Origin: Amoebophrya sp. A120
Lineage: Eukaryota; Sar; Dinophyceae; Syndiniales; Amoebophryaceae
Reading direction: 5' to 3'
Assembly: GCA_905178155.1 (NCBI GenBank)
Contig: CAJINV010000006.1
Span: 2,107,600-2,171,599, forward strand
Length of the DNA: 64,000 nucleotides
Positions 54,190-64,000 of this stretch are shown here, piece after piece; the stretch's first letter is position 1; every line of letters begins with the position of its first letter. Both the position numbers and the translations under genes were made by a program. The notes below the pieces were generated by a model that saw nothing but the letters and a program-made list of their open reading frames with translations, was not told the origin of the DNA and searched no databases.

Positions 54190-55560
54190 GAAAGCAACTT
54201 TTATTTAAGCGAACAATTTTCCATCCTGATATTGTTGAGGTAAAAAAAAACAGATTGAAAAAAAAAGAGGGACAATTTTGAATATATTCTTTCTTTCTTT
54301 CTTTCTCTCGTGCCTGGGCATGGCGTCAAAGGTTCGAAGGCCTACAAAAGCATCGCAATCCAATTGAATATATTCTGAGGCTGTGATCGATCGACAGGAA
54401 TCTTATGATCCATATTTCAAGAATCCATCCTGCATCGTCAGATATCGAATAATCATACCATCGGAAATTTTTCAAATTCTTTCTGATTCATGTCTTCAAA
54501 AAATTCATGCATGGATGGTATAATATGGTTAAAGTTAAATCATTGGAAAATGAAATTCGGAATGAATTCTTATCAGGATCTGTGGTTCGTTATGTTTCTG
54601 TAAAAGTCGGAATCTTCATGATTTGCAAAATTTTTGAAAAATTTGTGGTCAAAATTTCCAACCAATCAGATCGATCACCGATATAGATCATCGAAAACAA
54701 GGACAATAATGATCAATAATCTTTTTCCATCGAGAAATATGATATGATCAATAATCTTTTTCCCATCTGGATTCTGGAAAATCCAAGATCATTATATTTA
54801 GATGATTCGATGAAAAATTCCGAAGAGATTGATGTCGATGAAAAATTATGAAAAAAATATGTATCGATACATATGGAAAATATTGTCCTACATATATCCA
54901 ATCGATCTATCGATGATTTCGATTTTTATTTGATGGAATGGATTATTTGGGGAATCTGGGGAAATTCTATTGAGATTCTCAAATTGATTTTCATATTCGA
55001 TCTTCAATATCTTACCCTAGATATTCAATATCTTTCTAATTATCTCTCTCATCATGAAAAATTTTATATGGAAATTGATATTCCATCATGTATCAATGCA
55101 GATCATAGATTCCAATATCGAAAATCTGAGATTACATCCCTTCAATTCTGTTGCTGAAAAGAAAAAAAAAAAAAATCAAACATATTCAATTCTATTCTTG
55201 ATCTTCATCGGATGATTTGACTGAGGTAATTTTGGAAATCCATATTCCGAATCAATGTGATGATAATATTTTCCGATATATTGAGAATTGAAGATGATTT
55301 GACTGAGGTAATTTTGGAAATCCATATTCCGAATCAATGTGATGATAATATTTTCCGATATATTGAGAATCCGATTTATCTTATCCATGACCATGTCTGC
55401 TATACCGATGAAAGCGAAGAGATTCCAAAATACGAAATTCTACAACGACATCGAACAAATCCCGAGGAACGCTATGTTGAGAGTGAGTGCTTTTCGTTTT
55501 CAAATAAATGTTTGCATTCCACAGAAGGACACTGAGAAAATATTCAAGACAACATGAGAA
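54190..55560. other. AT-rich block of foreign-looking composition
   Basis: Abruptly AT-rich, rich in gat/atc words, with no introner motifs. Holds a TTCT run (about 54288-54306), a doubled atgatcaataatctttttcc (54711-54770) and a 79-base tandem duplication (55211-55289, 55293-55371). Open stretches encode related segments (54873-55157 with YMEIDIPSCINADHRFQYR; 55230-55535 with LEIHIPNQCDDNIFRYIEN), interrupted by stops, so it may be a decayed gene with repeats. I cannot name the family. Transfer, a viral remnant or assembly chimerism are possible. Confidence 0.55.
55211..55371. repeat. 79-base tandem duplication (period 82)
   Basis: gatgatttgactgaggtaat begins at 55211 and again at 55293, and each copy runs to ttttccgatatattgagaat. 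Confidence 0.95.
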
Positions 55561-56392
55561 GTCTTTTCATTTTCCGCGAGCCCCAAATTTGCCGGCCTAC
55601 GGTTTCTCATCGTGTTTGGCTTTCAAATCTCGAAAATCTTGCTCAAACGTTTTCGGATCTCGTTATGATTTCATCGATAGCTGAGGTTGCAGCAATGTCA
55701 ATCCCAAGAATCAGAAATAAAAAAGATGGGTGTGATTCTGTTTGAGATGAATGAATCCATGTTGCATACATACATACACGACGCATTTTGCCCTGTGTCG
55801 GGGGTGCGTGCCGCTCGATTTTTGATCGTGACACCGGGAAAGCGATCCACCCAAACGATTTGTACGGAGGAGCAAGAGTGTGAAGCTACCCTCTGTGTTC
55901 GCGATCTGGCTAGACCGGCGAACAGCGCAAGAGGTGAACATCGGAGCCGGGAGGAGATTCATCCATGTTGCATGAATCTCTTGAATTCCGAGGTCTGTAC
56001 TATTTCCTCCTGTTCCCGGTCAGAAACAGTATTTTTTTATGTGTTTTCGTTTTGTATTTTCTTTTCACCATAAGATAGTCTGATGTGGAATATCGGTAAG
56101 AAAATGTAGTTGGAGTTGGTGTGAATGGTTCCAGGTGCATGTTCATGTTGTTCTTTCGATCTTGGTCTTTGCTTTTGCATGCCAATAACAATAAGTCTGC
56201 GTAGCCTATTCCAACTACACTGCAAGCAGTGGAGGTGGCCCCATCGCATCCATTCGCTATCGCTTAAAGGAAAAAATTGAAATATACGTTTGCACCATAT
56301 TTCGAGCACTTCAAAATTGTTGCGTTCGTTGTAGCAGTTGTTCCTTCGTTTCTCTTTCTTCCTCCCTTCGTGTATTTTTACCGTCGGCGTGA
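55561..56392. other. Spacer 3' of gene 7, no gene seen
   Basis: Composition returns to normal by about 55800. Short ORFs on both strands without recognisable features. Confidence 0.5.
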
Positions 56393-59300
56393 TCAATCAA
56401 TGTCGGACAACAAATGCTCATGATCAATGCGCCCGCTGCTCCCGCCGGGCGGTTGCAGCTGCGGCATTCCCACGGCCGCAAAGATTTTGCTTTGCTGCGC
56501 CTCTATCTCGGCCTCGGTAGCTGCGGCCTCGTCTGCGTTCCCGCTTTTTTCGCGCAGCAGAACGTCCAAAAGCAGTGGCACTTGCTTCGACCTCCTGGTC
56601 GCCTCGTACGGAGAGAGGTGTGGTTCTTCAGATGTTTGATACTGATCTATTCTCCCAGTCCCACCTGAAGGCGGCCCAGCACTTGTCGATGGCAAAAATG
56701 TTGGTGCCGGGTGCATAGGCGGCGGCGTTGGTGGTTGGGTGAGAGTAGATTTTTTGTTGTTAGTGCTACTAGAACTTGTACCCCAATGTGCATGTGGGCT
56801 TTGATGTTGACTCACAGTCGTAGGACTCCCCGCGGTGGCTCCTGCGAGAGCGAAGTCAGGGCTCGGAGTTGTACGTGCTGGCGTGGTATCAAATGTAAAA
56901 GTGTCTGGGTCGGGAAGAATGCATGTTTGTCATGCTTGTCTGGCATAACTCTTAAATCTGTCATGCACATTACCAAAGAGCCCCAAATTTCTGTCATGCA
57001 GAAACAGTTTGTCATGCAGAAAAGGCAAGACCTAGAAGCTCAGAAACTTGCCATGCTGCGCTAGCAGTTGTGCCCTCCTCATGATACGCCACCTAGCATC
57101 ACAAGTTTCCAGACCCAGACATATTTGCAATGCATACGTAGTCGATCCCCCGCTTGATGGTGATGGACCGCCCACAGCGTGTTGGCATGAGGCAGAAGAT
57201 TTCGTGCCGTGCACACCACCTTCTTGGTGGACCATTTGCATGCTATCCGTTGGGTCAACTACGCCCCGCAGCGGCACCGGCGCTATCAGGTGCTGATGCT
57301 GTAAACCAGGGACTAGCGGTTCAACAGCAATCCCGCTAGTAGACAAGTCCATCGGCTGATTCGGTGGCGAATTCGAATTGGTCGTGTACACGCCTCCAGC
57401 TCCAGATGACATTGCAGGTGGGAGGCGAACCACCGGCACATGCATGTAGGACGACGACCCGCCCGCGTGATGCTGCATTCCCATTCGGTTATCAAATTCG
57501 ATTTGCCCCGGACTTCCCGGCCGGCTTGGTAGCTGCTCTACTTGAAACGGAGGAATCACAGCGCCCCCGCTGGTCGGCCCGATCCCGACATTTACCTGCT
57601 GTTGAAGATTATGATTGTGCTGCGGATGTTGCACGCAGGGATAAGTAGGGTAAGGCTGTCCAGCGATGAAAGGACCCTGATACGTAGGCGCGGTTAGCAA
57701 ATCCGGCGTCCCTGTACGGCTCGGAGCCTGCTGCTGAAATTGTTGTTGATCTATATTGGGCGGAGCTCCCGGAGGCAGGTAAAATGCGACTGGCGCAGCT
57801 GTACATGTACTAGGTCCCATAGGTGGAGAAAATTGTGATGTGAATTGGTTGAAATAAGCTGCAGCAGGAGCATATCACAAGAAAAAAGCGTTACAGTTAC
57901 ACATTTGTAGTCACTTCAGCAACACAAATTTCTCTGCATGAGAGAGAAAACTTGTAATGCAGAAATCCTACGGGAAAACACCTATGAAACGAGGCTCCTA
58001 TGCGTATCCGGCATGACAGAGCTTGTCTGTCTTGCTTGGCCTGCAACACAATGTGTAACTGTAACACTTTTTTCTTGCGATACAGCAGGGTCACCAACAA
58101 CTACACTATTGCCCACAGATAAAAATTCAGAAGTTCGGTCTCCTGGCAGGTTGAAACTGGCACTGTTTCGCCTCAGCAATCCGCTCCCACGACCAGATAG
58201 TACCGATGTGGCGGTAGTAGATCCAGTGCCATCTTTCCCTTTCGTAGTCACCTCGCGGGGAGACAAAGACAAAGCGCCACGATCTCGGGTTCTTGTGCTA
58301 CTAGCGGGCTTTTTTTCGTTTGCAGCCTCTGCTTTTCCTTTTTCCACATCAATCGCAGAACCGGCGTGGTGAAGTTGGTTGCGGTCCCGTCTCTTCGTTT
58401 CAATTTTCGACGGTCGTTGGTCTGCCCGCCACAGACTGCCGGTGGTGGTGCCGAGTTGCAAAGGCGGGCGTGCCGCAGCAGCTGTACTAGTACTACCTGC
58501 ATCTGCCCCACTTGCCTCCACTGTAGCTCCAGCTGCTGCCTCTGGGGTTTCTGCACTGCTAGCTCCGCCCGCGCTTGTTCCACTGGCGGCCTCTCCCGAA
58601 GAGGCAACCTTTCTTCGTCCACGTTTGCTTCGAGCACCGTACAAAGGCACAGCAGGTCCAGCGCCAGCCCGGGTCGGCAGAGTAGGACGCTGCGTCTTCA
58701 TCTCGTCCTCTGCCGGCGCGACAGCTGTCGGTGCAGCTTTCCCGTTGCTGGCAGGTTTTTTGACAGCGCCAGTAGCAGAAGTACTAGCGTTTGCGAGCGA
58801 AGCTTCCGCATTTTCGGTTGCAGAAGCAGAGGCTTGGGTTTGTTGTTCATTCTCAGGACCGGCTGGACGAGCAGCTGCAGATGAAGCGTTCTTCATCTGC
58901 TTCTTCCACGTCTCCATCTTGTATTTCTGGAACATTGCCAGCCGCGCTTCGTGCGCCCGCACTGTCATGGCGTTCTGCGCTTGCGCCGCCCTGCATTCTG
59001 CCTGTTCCAACATGGTTCGCAAAACGGTTCGTGTCTTATGCAATTCGTCATTTTGGGTTCGCAAAGCGGTTCTGGTTTTTTGTAACTCGTCATTTTTCGC
59101 TTGCAACTCTTGAATCCAAGCGAACGCCTCCGTCAGTTGCTGATCTTTGGCTTCCAGCTGTCGCTGCAGTCGTTCGACTTCCAAGTTTTTACTCTGCAAC
59201 AACGTAGACACTGCAGAAATATGCATTTTGCAAATATCTGCTTCGAAGATGATCTGGACTGTCGTGGAAGAATGACTTGTTCGAGAAGATCGTCGTTTCT

Positions 59301-60983
59301 CATGGTCGCCTTGTGACTCAGACTCCGACTCGAATGTTTGTCATGCACGTTCTTTACCCAAAAGGAAACTTAAAAGCTTTCTGTCTCGTGTGTCATGCCG
59401 TCATTTTTCTAGGATAGGCCCTCGAAAACTTGTCACGCTCTGTACTAGCACGGTTGCATTTCAATTTCCCCTCCATCAACCAGCTGCATCACAAGTAGTA
59501 TGCTCCAGACAACTCAGATCGAAGCTATTGCTATTGATATTTGCAGTGGATAAGAAAACGCGTTTTGTGACTGCGTTTCCTCGAGGGTGCTAGAGCTGGG
59601 GTTCGGCGCAACAGCACCTTGAGCAGGCTGCTCTCTCCTACTGTCCGCTTCTTGCTGAAAAGTAAAACCAGGTCTATCATGGACCCATGCTGGTGGAGCT
59701 GGAGCAGGTGCCCCGTCTTCTTGTGAAGCCCACTCTTGCTGCTGCTGTTGTTGTTGTTCTGCCTCGGCCTCCAGAAGGGCTGTTAGGTTAACGGTTCCTG
59801 GAGGTTGCCGCGCTTGCTCCGGAGAGGTACTACTAGCCTGAGCCGCACCAGAACAACCTGCTGCATCAGCTCGAGAGGCCGCGTGTTCTGCTCCTACTCC
59901 TAAGTCATGCGCTTGTCGAGATGGATCTTGAAGAAAGGCGAAATTGTGTTGAAACAAAAATTGCAGATTGGGGAAATAATTCTTCAACCCAGGGTGGTGC
60001 CCCCACGTGTTGCTCTCCGGGGTCTGCAAGCGGCACATATTTATTTCATGGTCCACGTCGGGCAACTGCAGAGCTTCCTCGTGGTCTTCTAATAATTGTG
60101 CCGGACGCTTGTGGTCCAGCGGTGCCGTTGGAGGAGCAGATGCAGCAGACGAGCCACCGTCTTCTACTGTTACTGAGTTGTCCTGCTTTGTCGATGCAGG
60201 AGCGCCGCCACCATCAACTACACTTGTCATCCCCTGAAACTCGGCTTGAAACCGTTGATCGTGGTCTTCAGGCTGATGTCCTATTTCTTCTTTGACCCTA
60301 TGTCTTCGCCCTTCAACAGCAGACGACTTCTCCGCGAAAATGTCCGGCGAATGTTGTGTACTCTGCTCGAGTGTTGAGTCTTTATCTCCGCAGGAGTCGC
60401 CGGGGCTTTTGCAACTTCCTGTATCGGGTACTACTTCAAGGAGCTTGTTCTGTGCACATCCAGAACAAGCTGGTGCAGGGTCTACAGGCACCGGCCCTTG
60501 CGCATTCGCTCCTTGTTGGGCGGCCCCTTTATTACGCTTCCGCTTCCTTTTGGGCTTCGATTTACTAGTGTTTGAAGTTGTACCATCGCGAGTGACACCA
60601 CTAAGCTCCGGGAAGTCATCTACAGCTGGCGCCGCTTGATCTTGTTCAGCCATTGCGGAAACTGCGGCGGCGGAGGTCTTTTTCATCTTCCCAGACACGC
60701 CTCTAGCAGTACCTCCTGCTAGTTGTGGAACCCGAAGCGCCGGACCTCCCGGATGCGCTGGGGGAGTTGAAGGCAGGTTCTTTGGGGAAGATGCTGTAGT
60801 ACTTGATGCTGAGGCTCTAGCGCTAGCGCTGGCTCCCCCCGTTGGCAAGACGAGTTGTAGAGCGGGCGCGGTAAGAACCCAGAAAAACATGACTGCCTTG
60901 ACTGTAGCTCGTTGCGCCAAGCCGGTCAGGTTCCCCATCTCATTACCGCCAAGGACGGGTGGCTGGCTCCTGTGCCGCAACAT
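56393..60983 (-). CDS. Gene 7: Q/P/A-rich protein with hydrophobic N-terminus and coiled coil, unrecognised
   Basis: About 1260 residues in four exons (60983-59558, 59219-58083, 57872-57137, 56886-56393), stop TGA at 56395-56393. The frame opens at 60983; an internal Met at about 60938 would start MGNLTGLAQRATVKAVMFFW followed by VLTAPALQLVL, which looks like a signal or anchor segment, so either start is possible. Then Ala/Ser/Pro-rich disorder, a basic patch (KSKPKRKRKRNKG, possible nuclear signal), a Q run before EWASQEDG, and a coiled coil with an internal repeat (NDELQKTRTALRTQ, NDELHKTRTVLRTM) rich in A, E, Q. A basic SKRGRRK patch and Ser/Ala-rich stretches follow, then a Pro/Gln/Tyr-rich section (GQPYPTYPCVQHPQHNH) and a C-terminal helix-rich end (KQVPLLLDVLLREKSGNADE). 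Three introners. No enzyme motif; function unknown. Confidence 0.75.
56887..57136. mobile_element. Introner, family A (in - strand gene)
   Basis: Top strand: gtgtctgggtcgggaag and ttccagacccagacata. Duplication cgtgg/cgtag. Excision gives SGGSTTPARTTPSPDF on the - strand. Confidence 0.9.
57873..58082. mobile_element. Introner, family D (in - strand gene)
   Basis: gcgttacagttacac and gtgtaactgtaacac then gcgata. Flanks gagca/cagca. The interior is the reverse complement of the D elements in genes 3 and 4, so interior orientation follows gene orientation. Confidence 0.92.
59220..59552. mobile_element. Introner, strongly decayed family A (in - strand gene)
   Basis: Ends tatgcattttgcaaatatct and gatatttgcagtggata; A cores reduced to gatctggact and ctccagac. 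Perfect duplication agaaa (59215-59219, 59553-59557). Excision gives NAFSAVSTLLQSK on the - strand. Confidence 0.82.
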
Positions 60984-62120
60984 GTTGACGGCGAGGAAGG
61001 GGATTCACGATTCGTGATGTCCCTGTTTCGTCGATCAACACTTCTGTTGAGTCCCAAGCAAGTCAAGAAGTTTGTGGTGCCGAAATATATAAAATTGTAA
61101 AATGCGTTTTTGATTTATTAATTGTGAAGAGAAGCGCGACACAAAATTTGTTTTCGAACAAATTTTCATGCACATGCACGGTAACAAAAACCAGGTCGCT
61201 GCAAAAATGCGTTCAAGAGCAGGATGACACTCTTCAAGTTGAAAAAAAAGTTAGCTGCTGATTTGTTCTTCTAGAAGAGAAGAGCTGCACACAGAATAAA
61301 TGAGTGGCTTTTTTCTATAGCCCAGTTAGTATAACAGCTGCTAAAGCAAAATCGAACGATGCATCTACAATTTCGAATCCGTAGTTCTTGAAAAATTAGA
61401 CAGCGACAGTGTTCTGAACGTCGACAGGACTGTGGGTGTAGCTTGTTCTTCTTGGGTGAGTTCTTCATTATATGCGCGGCTATCTTGAAAAATCAAACCG
61501 GACATCAATGTAGCATTGCGACATCTTCAATGAGTAAAGCTAACGCAACATGCGCGTCTTGCGTATCCGCTTTCCGCTTACTTTTGCTGTGATCATAGCG
61601 CGATGTTGAAGAAACAGAGCAGGATCTACCTCGAAGCTAGATAAATAGAAGTTGAAGATCTTTGATCTCCGAATTTCTCTGTTCTTATTTCTGTGTCTCA
61701 CTCAAGAATATACAATGCCGGATCTTTCGATCGCCACATCTGTCCTGTGCATGATAAACACTCGCTTTCAACACAGTCAGTGTGACACTGTAACTGTTTA
61801 ACAAGGGAGTGATGAATCGGAGCTCCTAGAGATCGCGAAATCTTGGAGTGGACGGTGGCTTATTCGCGCAATTACATGCAGTCCAGCATGACAGAAAACC
61901 TCTTGAGGTCGTATGTAAAGCAGCTGGAGAACTGTTCTGTGCAATTTCGGTCAACATCTGGCTGAGCAAGAAGGGAACACAAGCTGGTACTTCTAGCATG
62001 CCCTCCGTATAATTTTTGCGAACTTCCTCACGGTGGTGCAATCGCGTAGTATACGTCGTGGTCTCCGTTCATCTGTCACCACAGGGTGCGCAACAATCAG
62101 ATGTGCATGGTTGTTCTATC
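60984..62120. other. Intergenic between genes 7 and 8, no gene seen
   Basis: Ordinary composition; it holds the 5' flank of gene 7 and the 3' flank of gene 8. No GC island here. Short ORFs only. Confidence 0.55.
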
Positions 62121-63174
62121 TTAATTTTCAATCCAAGCCAAAACATCGGGAGCTGTGTGCAAAATGGTTTTTTTTCTGGAATTTCTTCTAGGAAGACGAT
62201 CTTCACGATTTTTACCATCTTCAGAAGGAAGAGCTAGAGTTGTGTTTCTGTCTCCTGCGACAATAAAATCCCGCACCGCGTCGACTACTTGGTATTCGCA
62301 ATTCACGCATGCATTGCAAAAGTACCGCACTCGTATAAATGCATCACAAATTTCCTCAGCATCAGAAATAAAATTTGTAATGCGGATTTACGTTAAGAAA
62401 AAGATTTGTAATGCATGACTGCAATACTTGTACGATACTTTTGCACAGGATATCACGCAATCCGCACTGTAGTCGTGGACCAGTAAAATGGATGGCCTAT
62501 CGGTGACCAACAGCTTCGACCAATGCTCCAGGTCCCACTTATCCAGAAAAACACACCCATCCCCATCCAATTTGTCATGCAAAACATGCATACAGTCCAG
62601 TGTTTGTCATGCAAAACATGGATGCTGGGGATGGGTGTTTTTTTCTGCATACCACTTCGTCTCCTCGTACGAATGGTCCCCGTCGATGAAGATCGCATCG
62701 AACTTGTATTGCTGATCGCCAATCACATTGTCCCCATCGGTAATATCGGGAAGAGCTTCTTCATCTTCTGCAGCATGATTCTGAAACTCCTTCCACGCTT
62801 CCCGACTGGAGACGGCATGGAAGTGGACGTTCGGTGATTTCGCAAATCGTATCAAACGCAAATATGTCTGGGTCTGGAGGAAGAGAGTGCAAGTTTGTCA
62901 TGCTTGTCTGGCATGATTCTCAAGTCTGTGATGCATGAGCAGGAGAAGGGCCTCTTGCCTGTCATGCAACAACGCAGCTTGTCATGCGAAAAACCAAGCA
63001 CACAACAGCACAGAAAACTTGTCATGCTGGGCGGCATATTGCAGCGCGCCCACCATTCGCAAATTAGCATCACAAGTTTCCAGACCCAGACATATTTGCA
63101 ATGCATAAATCGAAACTTCACCTTGGAAAACCGTTTCTTCTGTAACTTCTCCGTCAGGCTCCACGGTTCCATCT
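62121..63174 (-). CDS. Gene 8: class I SAM-dependent methyltransferase (5' end unresolved)
   Basis: Visible exons (- strand): 63174-63113, 62849-62657, 62539-62458 and 62307-62121 (stop TAA), about 174 residues. The core FDAIFIDGDHSYEETKWDLE followed by LLVTDRPSILLVHDY matches the Asp-rich strand and the closing HD motif of Methyltransf_24-type enzymes, where FIDGDHSYE..K.DL...W and LL.HD recur and which methylate small molecules or sugars. The C-terminal end (YQVVDAVRDFI) fits the usual last helix; a short charged tail follows. The N-terminal SAM-binding glycine loop is not visible, so either it lies upstream beyond the introner at 63175 or MEPWSLTEK at 63172 is the start and the domain is truncated. 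Introners split the protein exactly at KFRF/AKSP, ETKW/DLEH and ADCV/NCEY. Confidence 0.78.
62308..62452. mobile_element. Introner, family B (in - strand gene)
   Basis: gcattgcaaaagtaccgcac and acgatacttttgcacagg then ata. Perfect duplication tcacg (62303-62307, 62453-62457). Confidence 0.93.
62540..62651. mobile_element. Introner, family F (in - strand gene)
   Basis: acacccatccccatccaatt and ggatgctggggatgggtgt then gcata. Perfect duplication ccact (62535-62539, 62652-62656). Confidence 0.93.
62850..63107. mobile_element. Introner, family A (in - strand gene)
   Basis: tatgtctgggtctggagga and ttccagacccagacata. Perfect duplication aatcg (62845-62849, 63108-63112). Confidence 0.94.
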
Positions 63175-64000
63175 TATGCACTGCAACGTTGTCACTGGGT
63201 CTGGAAACACAGAACTTGTAATGCTAGTCCTACATTCCTGGAAAATCTGTATTGCGTGGGCATGTTGACTAACAAGAAGAGGACGCCCACGACCTCTTCT
63301 GTCATTACAAGGCTGCAGCTTATGTCGCGTAGTGGGAGGGTGAACGAGTGGACAGGGGGGAAAGAAAAACGCCAGAGGGTGGGCAAGGGAGAAAATTTTT
63401 GATGCAGGACGGGGCCAGGCATCTGCGCCGCTTCTTGCTGAACGAACGAAGGCGGAGCGCCATGGGGCGCCCGTGGTTCCCGTCGTTGCGCGAGCGCGAG
63501 GACCCCGCCCGCACTGGGCGCGCGTTTGCGTGGCGGCAAGCCTTAGGCCCAAGCAACAACGCAAAGCGCGGCAGCGGGCGGGCGCCAGTGGACGGGGGAA
63601 GGAGGCAAGGGAACTAATAGCCCGCGCCATGCGAGGCGCTGGCACGTGACGCCCCGCCCGCGCGTTTGCGGTGTGGCCCGCCCGTGCCGCCTGCCCCCTG
63701 TGTGCCCCGCCCCTGCGCGCCTTGCTGCCCCCCCCGCCCTTCTCCCGCGCGCAGCCTTGCAGAGAAGGGGCTCGCTGATGCCCCTGCCGCGCGCGTGGAT
63801 GGAGGACGGGCGCCGGGGCGGGGCAGCGCAGCCATTGCCCCCCAGGCGCAGGGGCCCACCACCCTCCCCCAGCACCCCCGGACAACAACGGCACCCCCCG
63901 CGTTAGCTCGCGCGAAATCTGCCCCGCCCCCGTCTGCCTCCCTCGCGCGCACCCTCCAAGACAGAGACGGCGGACGGTGGCGCCCTCTGCCGGCCTCCTC
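63175..64000. mobile_element. Introner end (family A) running into GC-rich DNA, partner end not seen
   Basis: Starts tatgcactgcaacgttgtca with the core cactgggtctggaaac, then tgtaatgc-type interior to about 63260, then GC-rich sequence to the window edge. No matching ccagacccag end appears before base 64000. Either a large composite introner extends past the window or the element is truncated. Confidence 0.6.
63340..64000. other. GC-rich island 5' of the visible part of gene 8 (continues past window)
   Basis: Very GC-rich, long spurious ORFs in all frames, no recognised gene. As with genes 2, 3, 4 and 6 it lies on the 5' side of the gene. Confidence 0.7.

Noticed and set aside
54290-54306. 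TTCT run as a polypyrimidine splice signal
   Set aside because: No exon follows; a simple microsatellite fits better.
1-64000. tRNA, rRNA or spliced-leader genes
   Set aside because: I found no cloverleaf with a GTTCRANNC box, no conserved rRNA stretch and no recognisable dinoflagellate spliced-leader sequence. A covariance-model scan would be needed to exclude weak cases.

Overview
The window is nuclear DNA of a protist. Six genes lie in a row on the + strand and two on the - strand, and every one is cut many times by short, TIR-bounded, repetitive introns (introner elements). Removing each element with one copy of its flanking ~5-base duplication restores an open reading frame at nearly every site checked. 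These introns mostly cannot be cut as GT-AG. Abundant non-canonical introns with terminal inverted repeats and short direct repeats have been reported from syndinian dinoflagellates (Amoebophrya), so an Amoebophrya-like parasite is my best inference. No rRNA, tRNA, spliced leader or organelle marker is present to confirm it.

Layout. Gene 1 (201-3793, 5' end missing; ends in a Q/P/G/Y-rich tail). Gene 2 (6609-12730; p25-alpha/TPPP-like domains in tandem). Gene 3 (15564-22653; multi-pass membrane protein, about 1120 aa). Gene 4 (24814-31110; N-terminal MGC lipidation motif and a MAP3K-like kinase domain with DMG instead of DFG). Gene 5 (32571-41692; large protein ending in an N/W/G-rich then RS/KE-rich tail). 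Gene 6 (45790-52560; large low-complexity protein with a coiled coil). A convergent strand switch follows (52561-56392) with a long hairpin, 119-base tandem repeats, 49-base direct repeats and an AT-rich block. Gene 7 (complement 56393-60983; Q/P-rich, coiled coil). Gene 8 (complement 62121-63174, 5' part unresolved; class I methyltransferase).

Introners. I count about 77 elements. Families are named here by TIR core. A: tgtctgggtctgg. B: gcaaaagtatcgtactcg. C: aaaaacgtccccacc. D: agtgttacagttacac. E: gcgtcaggtttgaaatcgtc (variant E': cctcagaatggaaatcctc). F: acacccatccccatcc. H: gtgcacaa plus gtccccctca. I: aaactgtttcactgtg. J: aatttcctgtacatgtacag. K: tccccatatcaaaa. L: gttacaatctcaaacgttac. 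Most begin TAT and end ATA and are flanked by 5-base target duplications. Whatever the TIR, their interiors are full of gcatgaca/gcattaca/tgtcatgc motifs in both orientations. Two introners, from different families, carry a related ~850-base GC-rich insert (16468-17309 and 28993-29870). A handful of ordinary GT-AG introns coexist.

Intergenic DNA. Kilobase-scale, very GC-rich islands lie about 0.3-0.6 kb upstream of genes 2, 3, 4 and 6, and another starts just 5' of gene 8. They give long spurious ORFs in all frames. Exon boundaries quoted below assume removal of element plus one duplication. Where a duplication is poorly conserved the junction may be off by a few bases.
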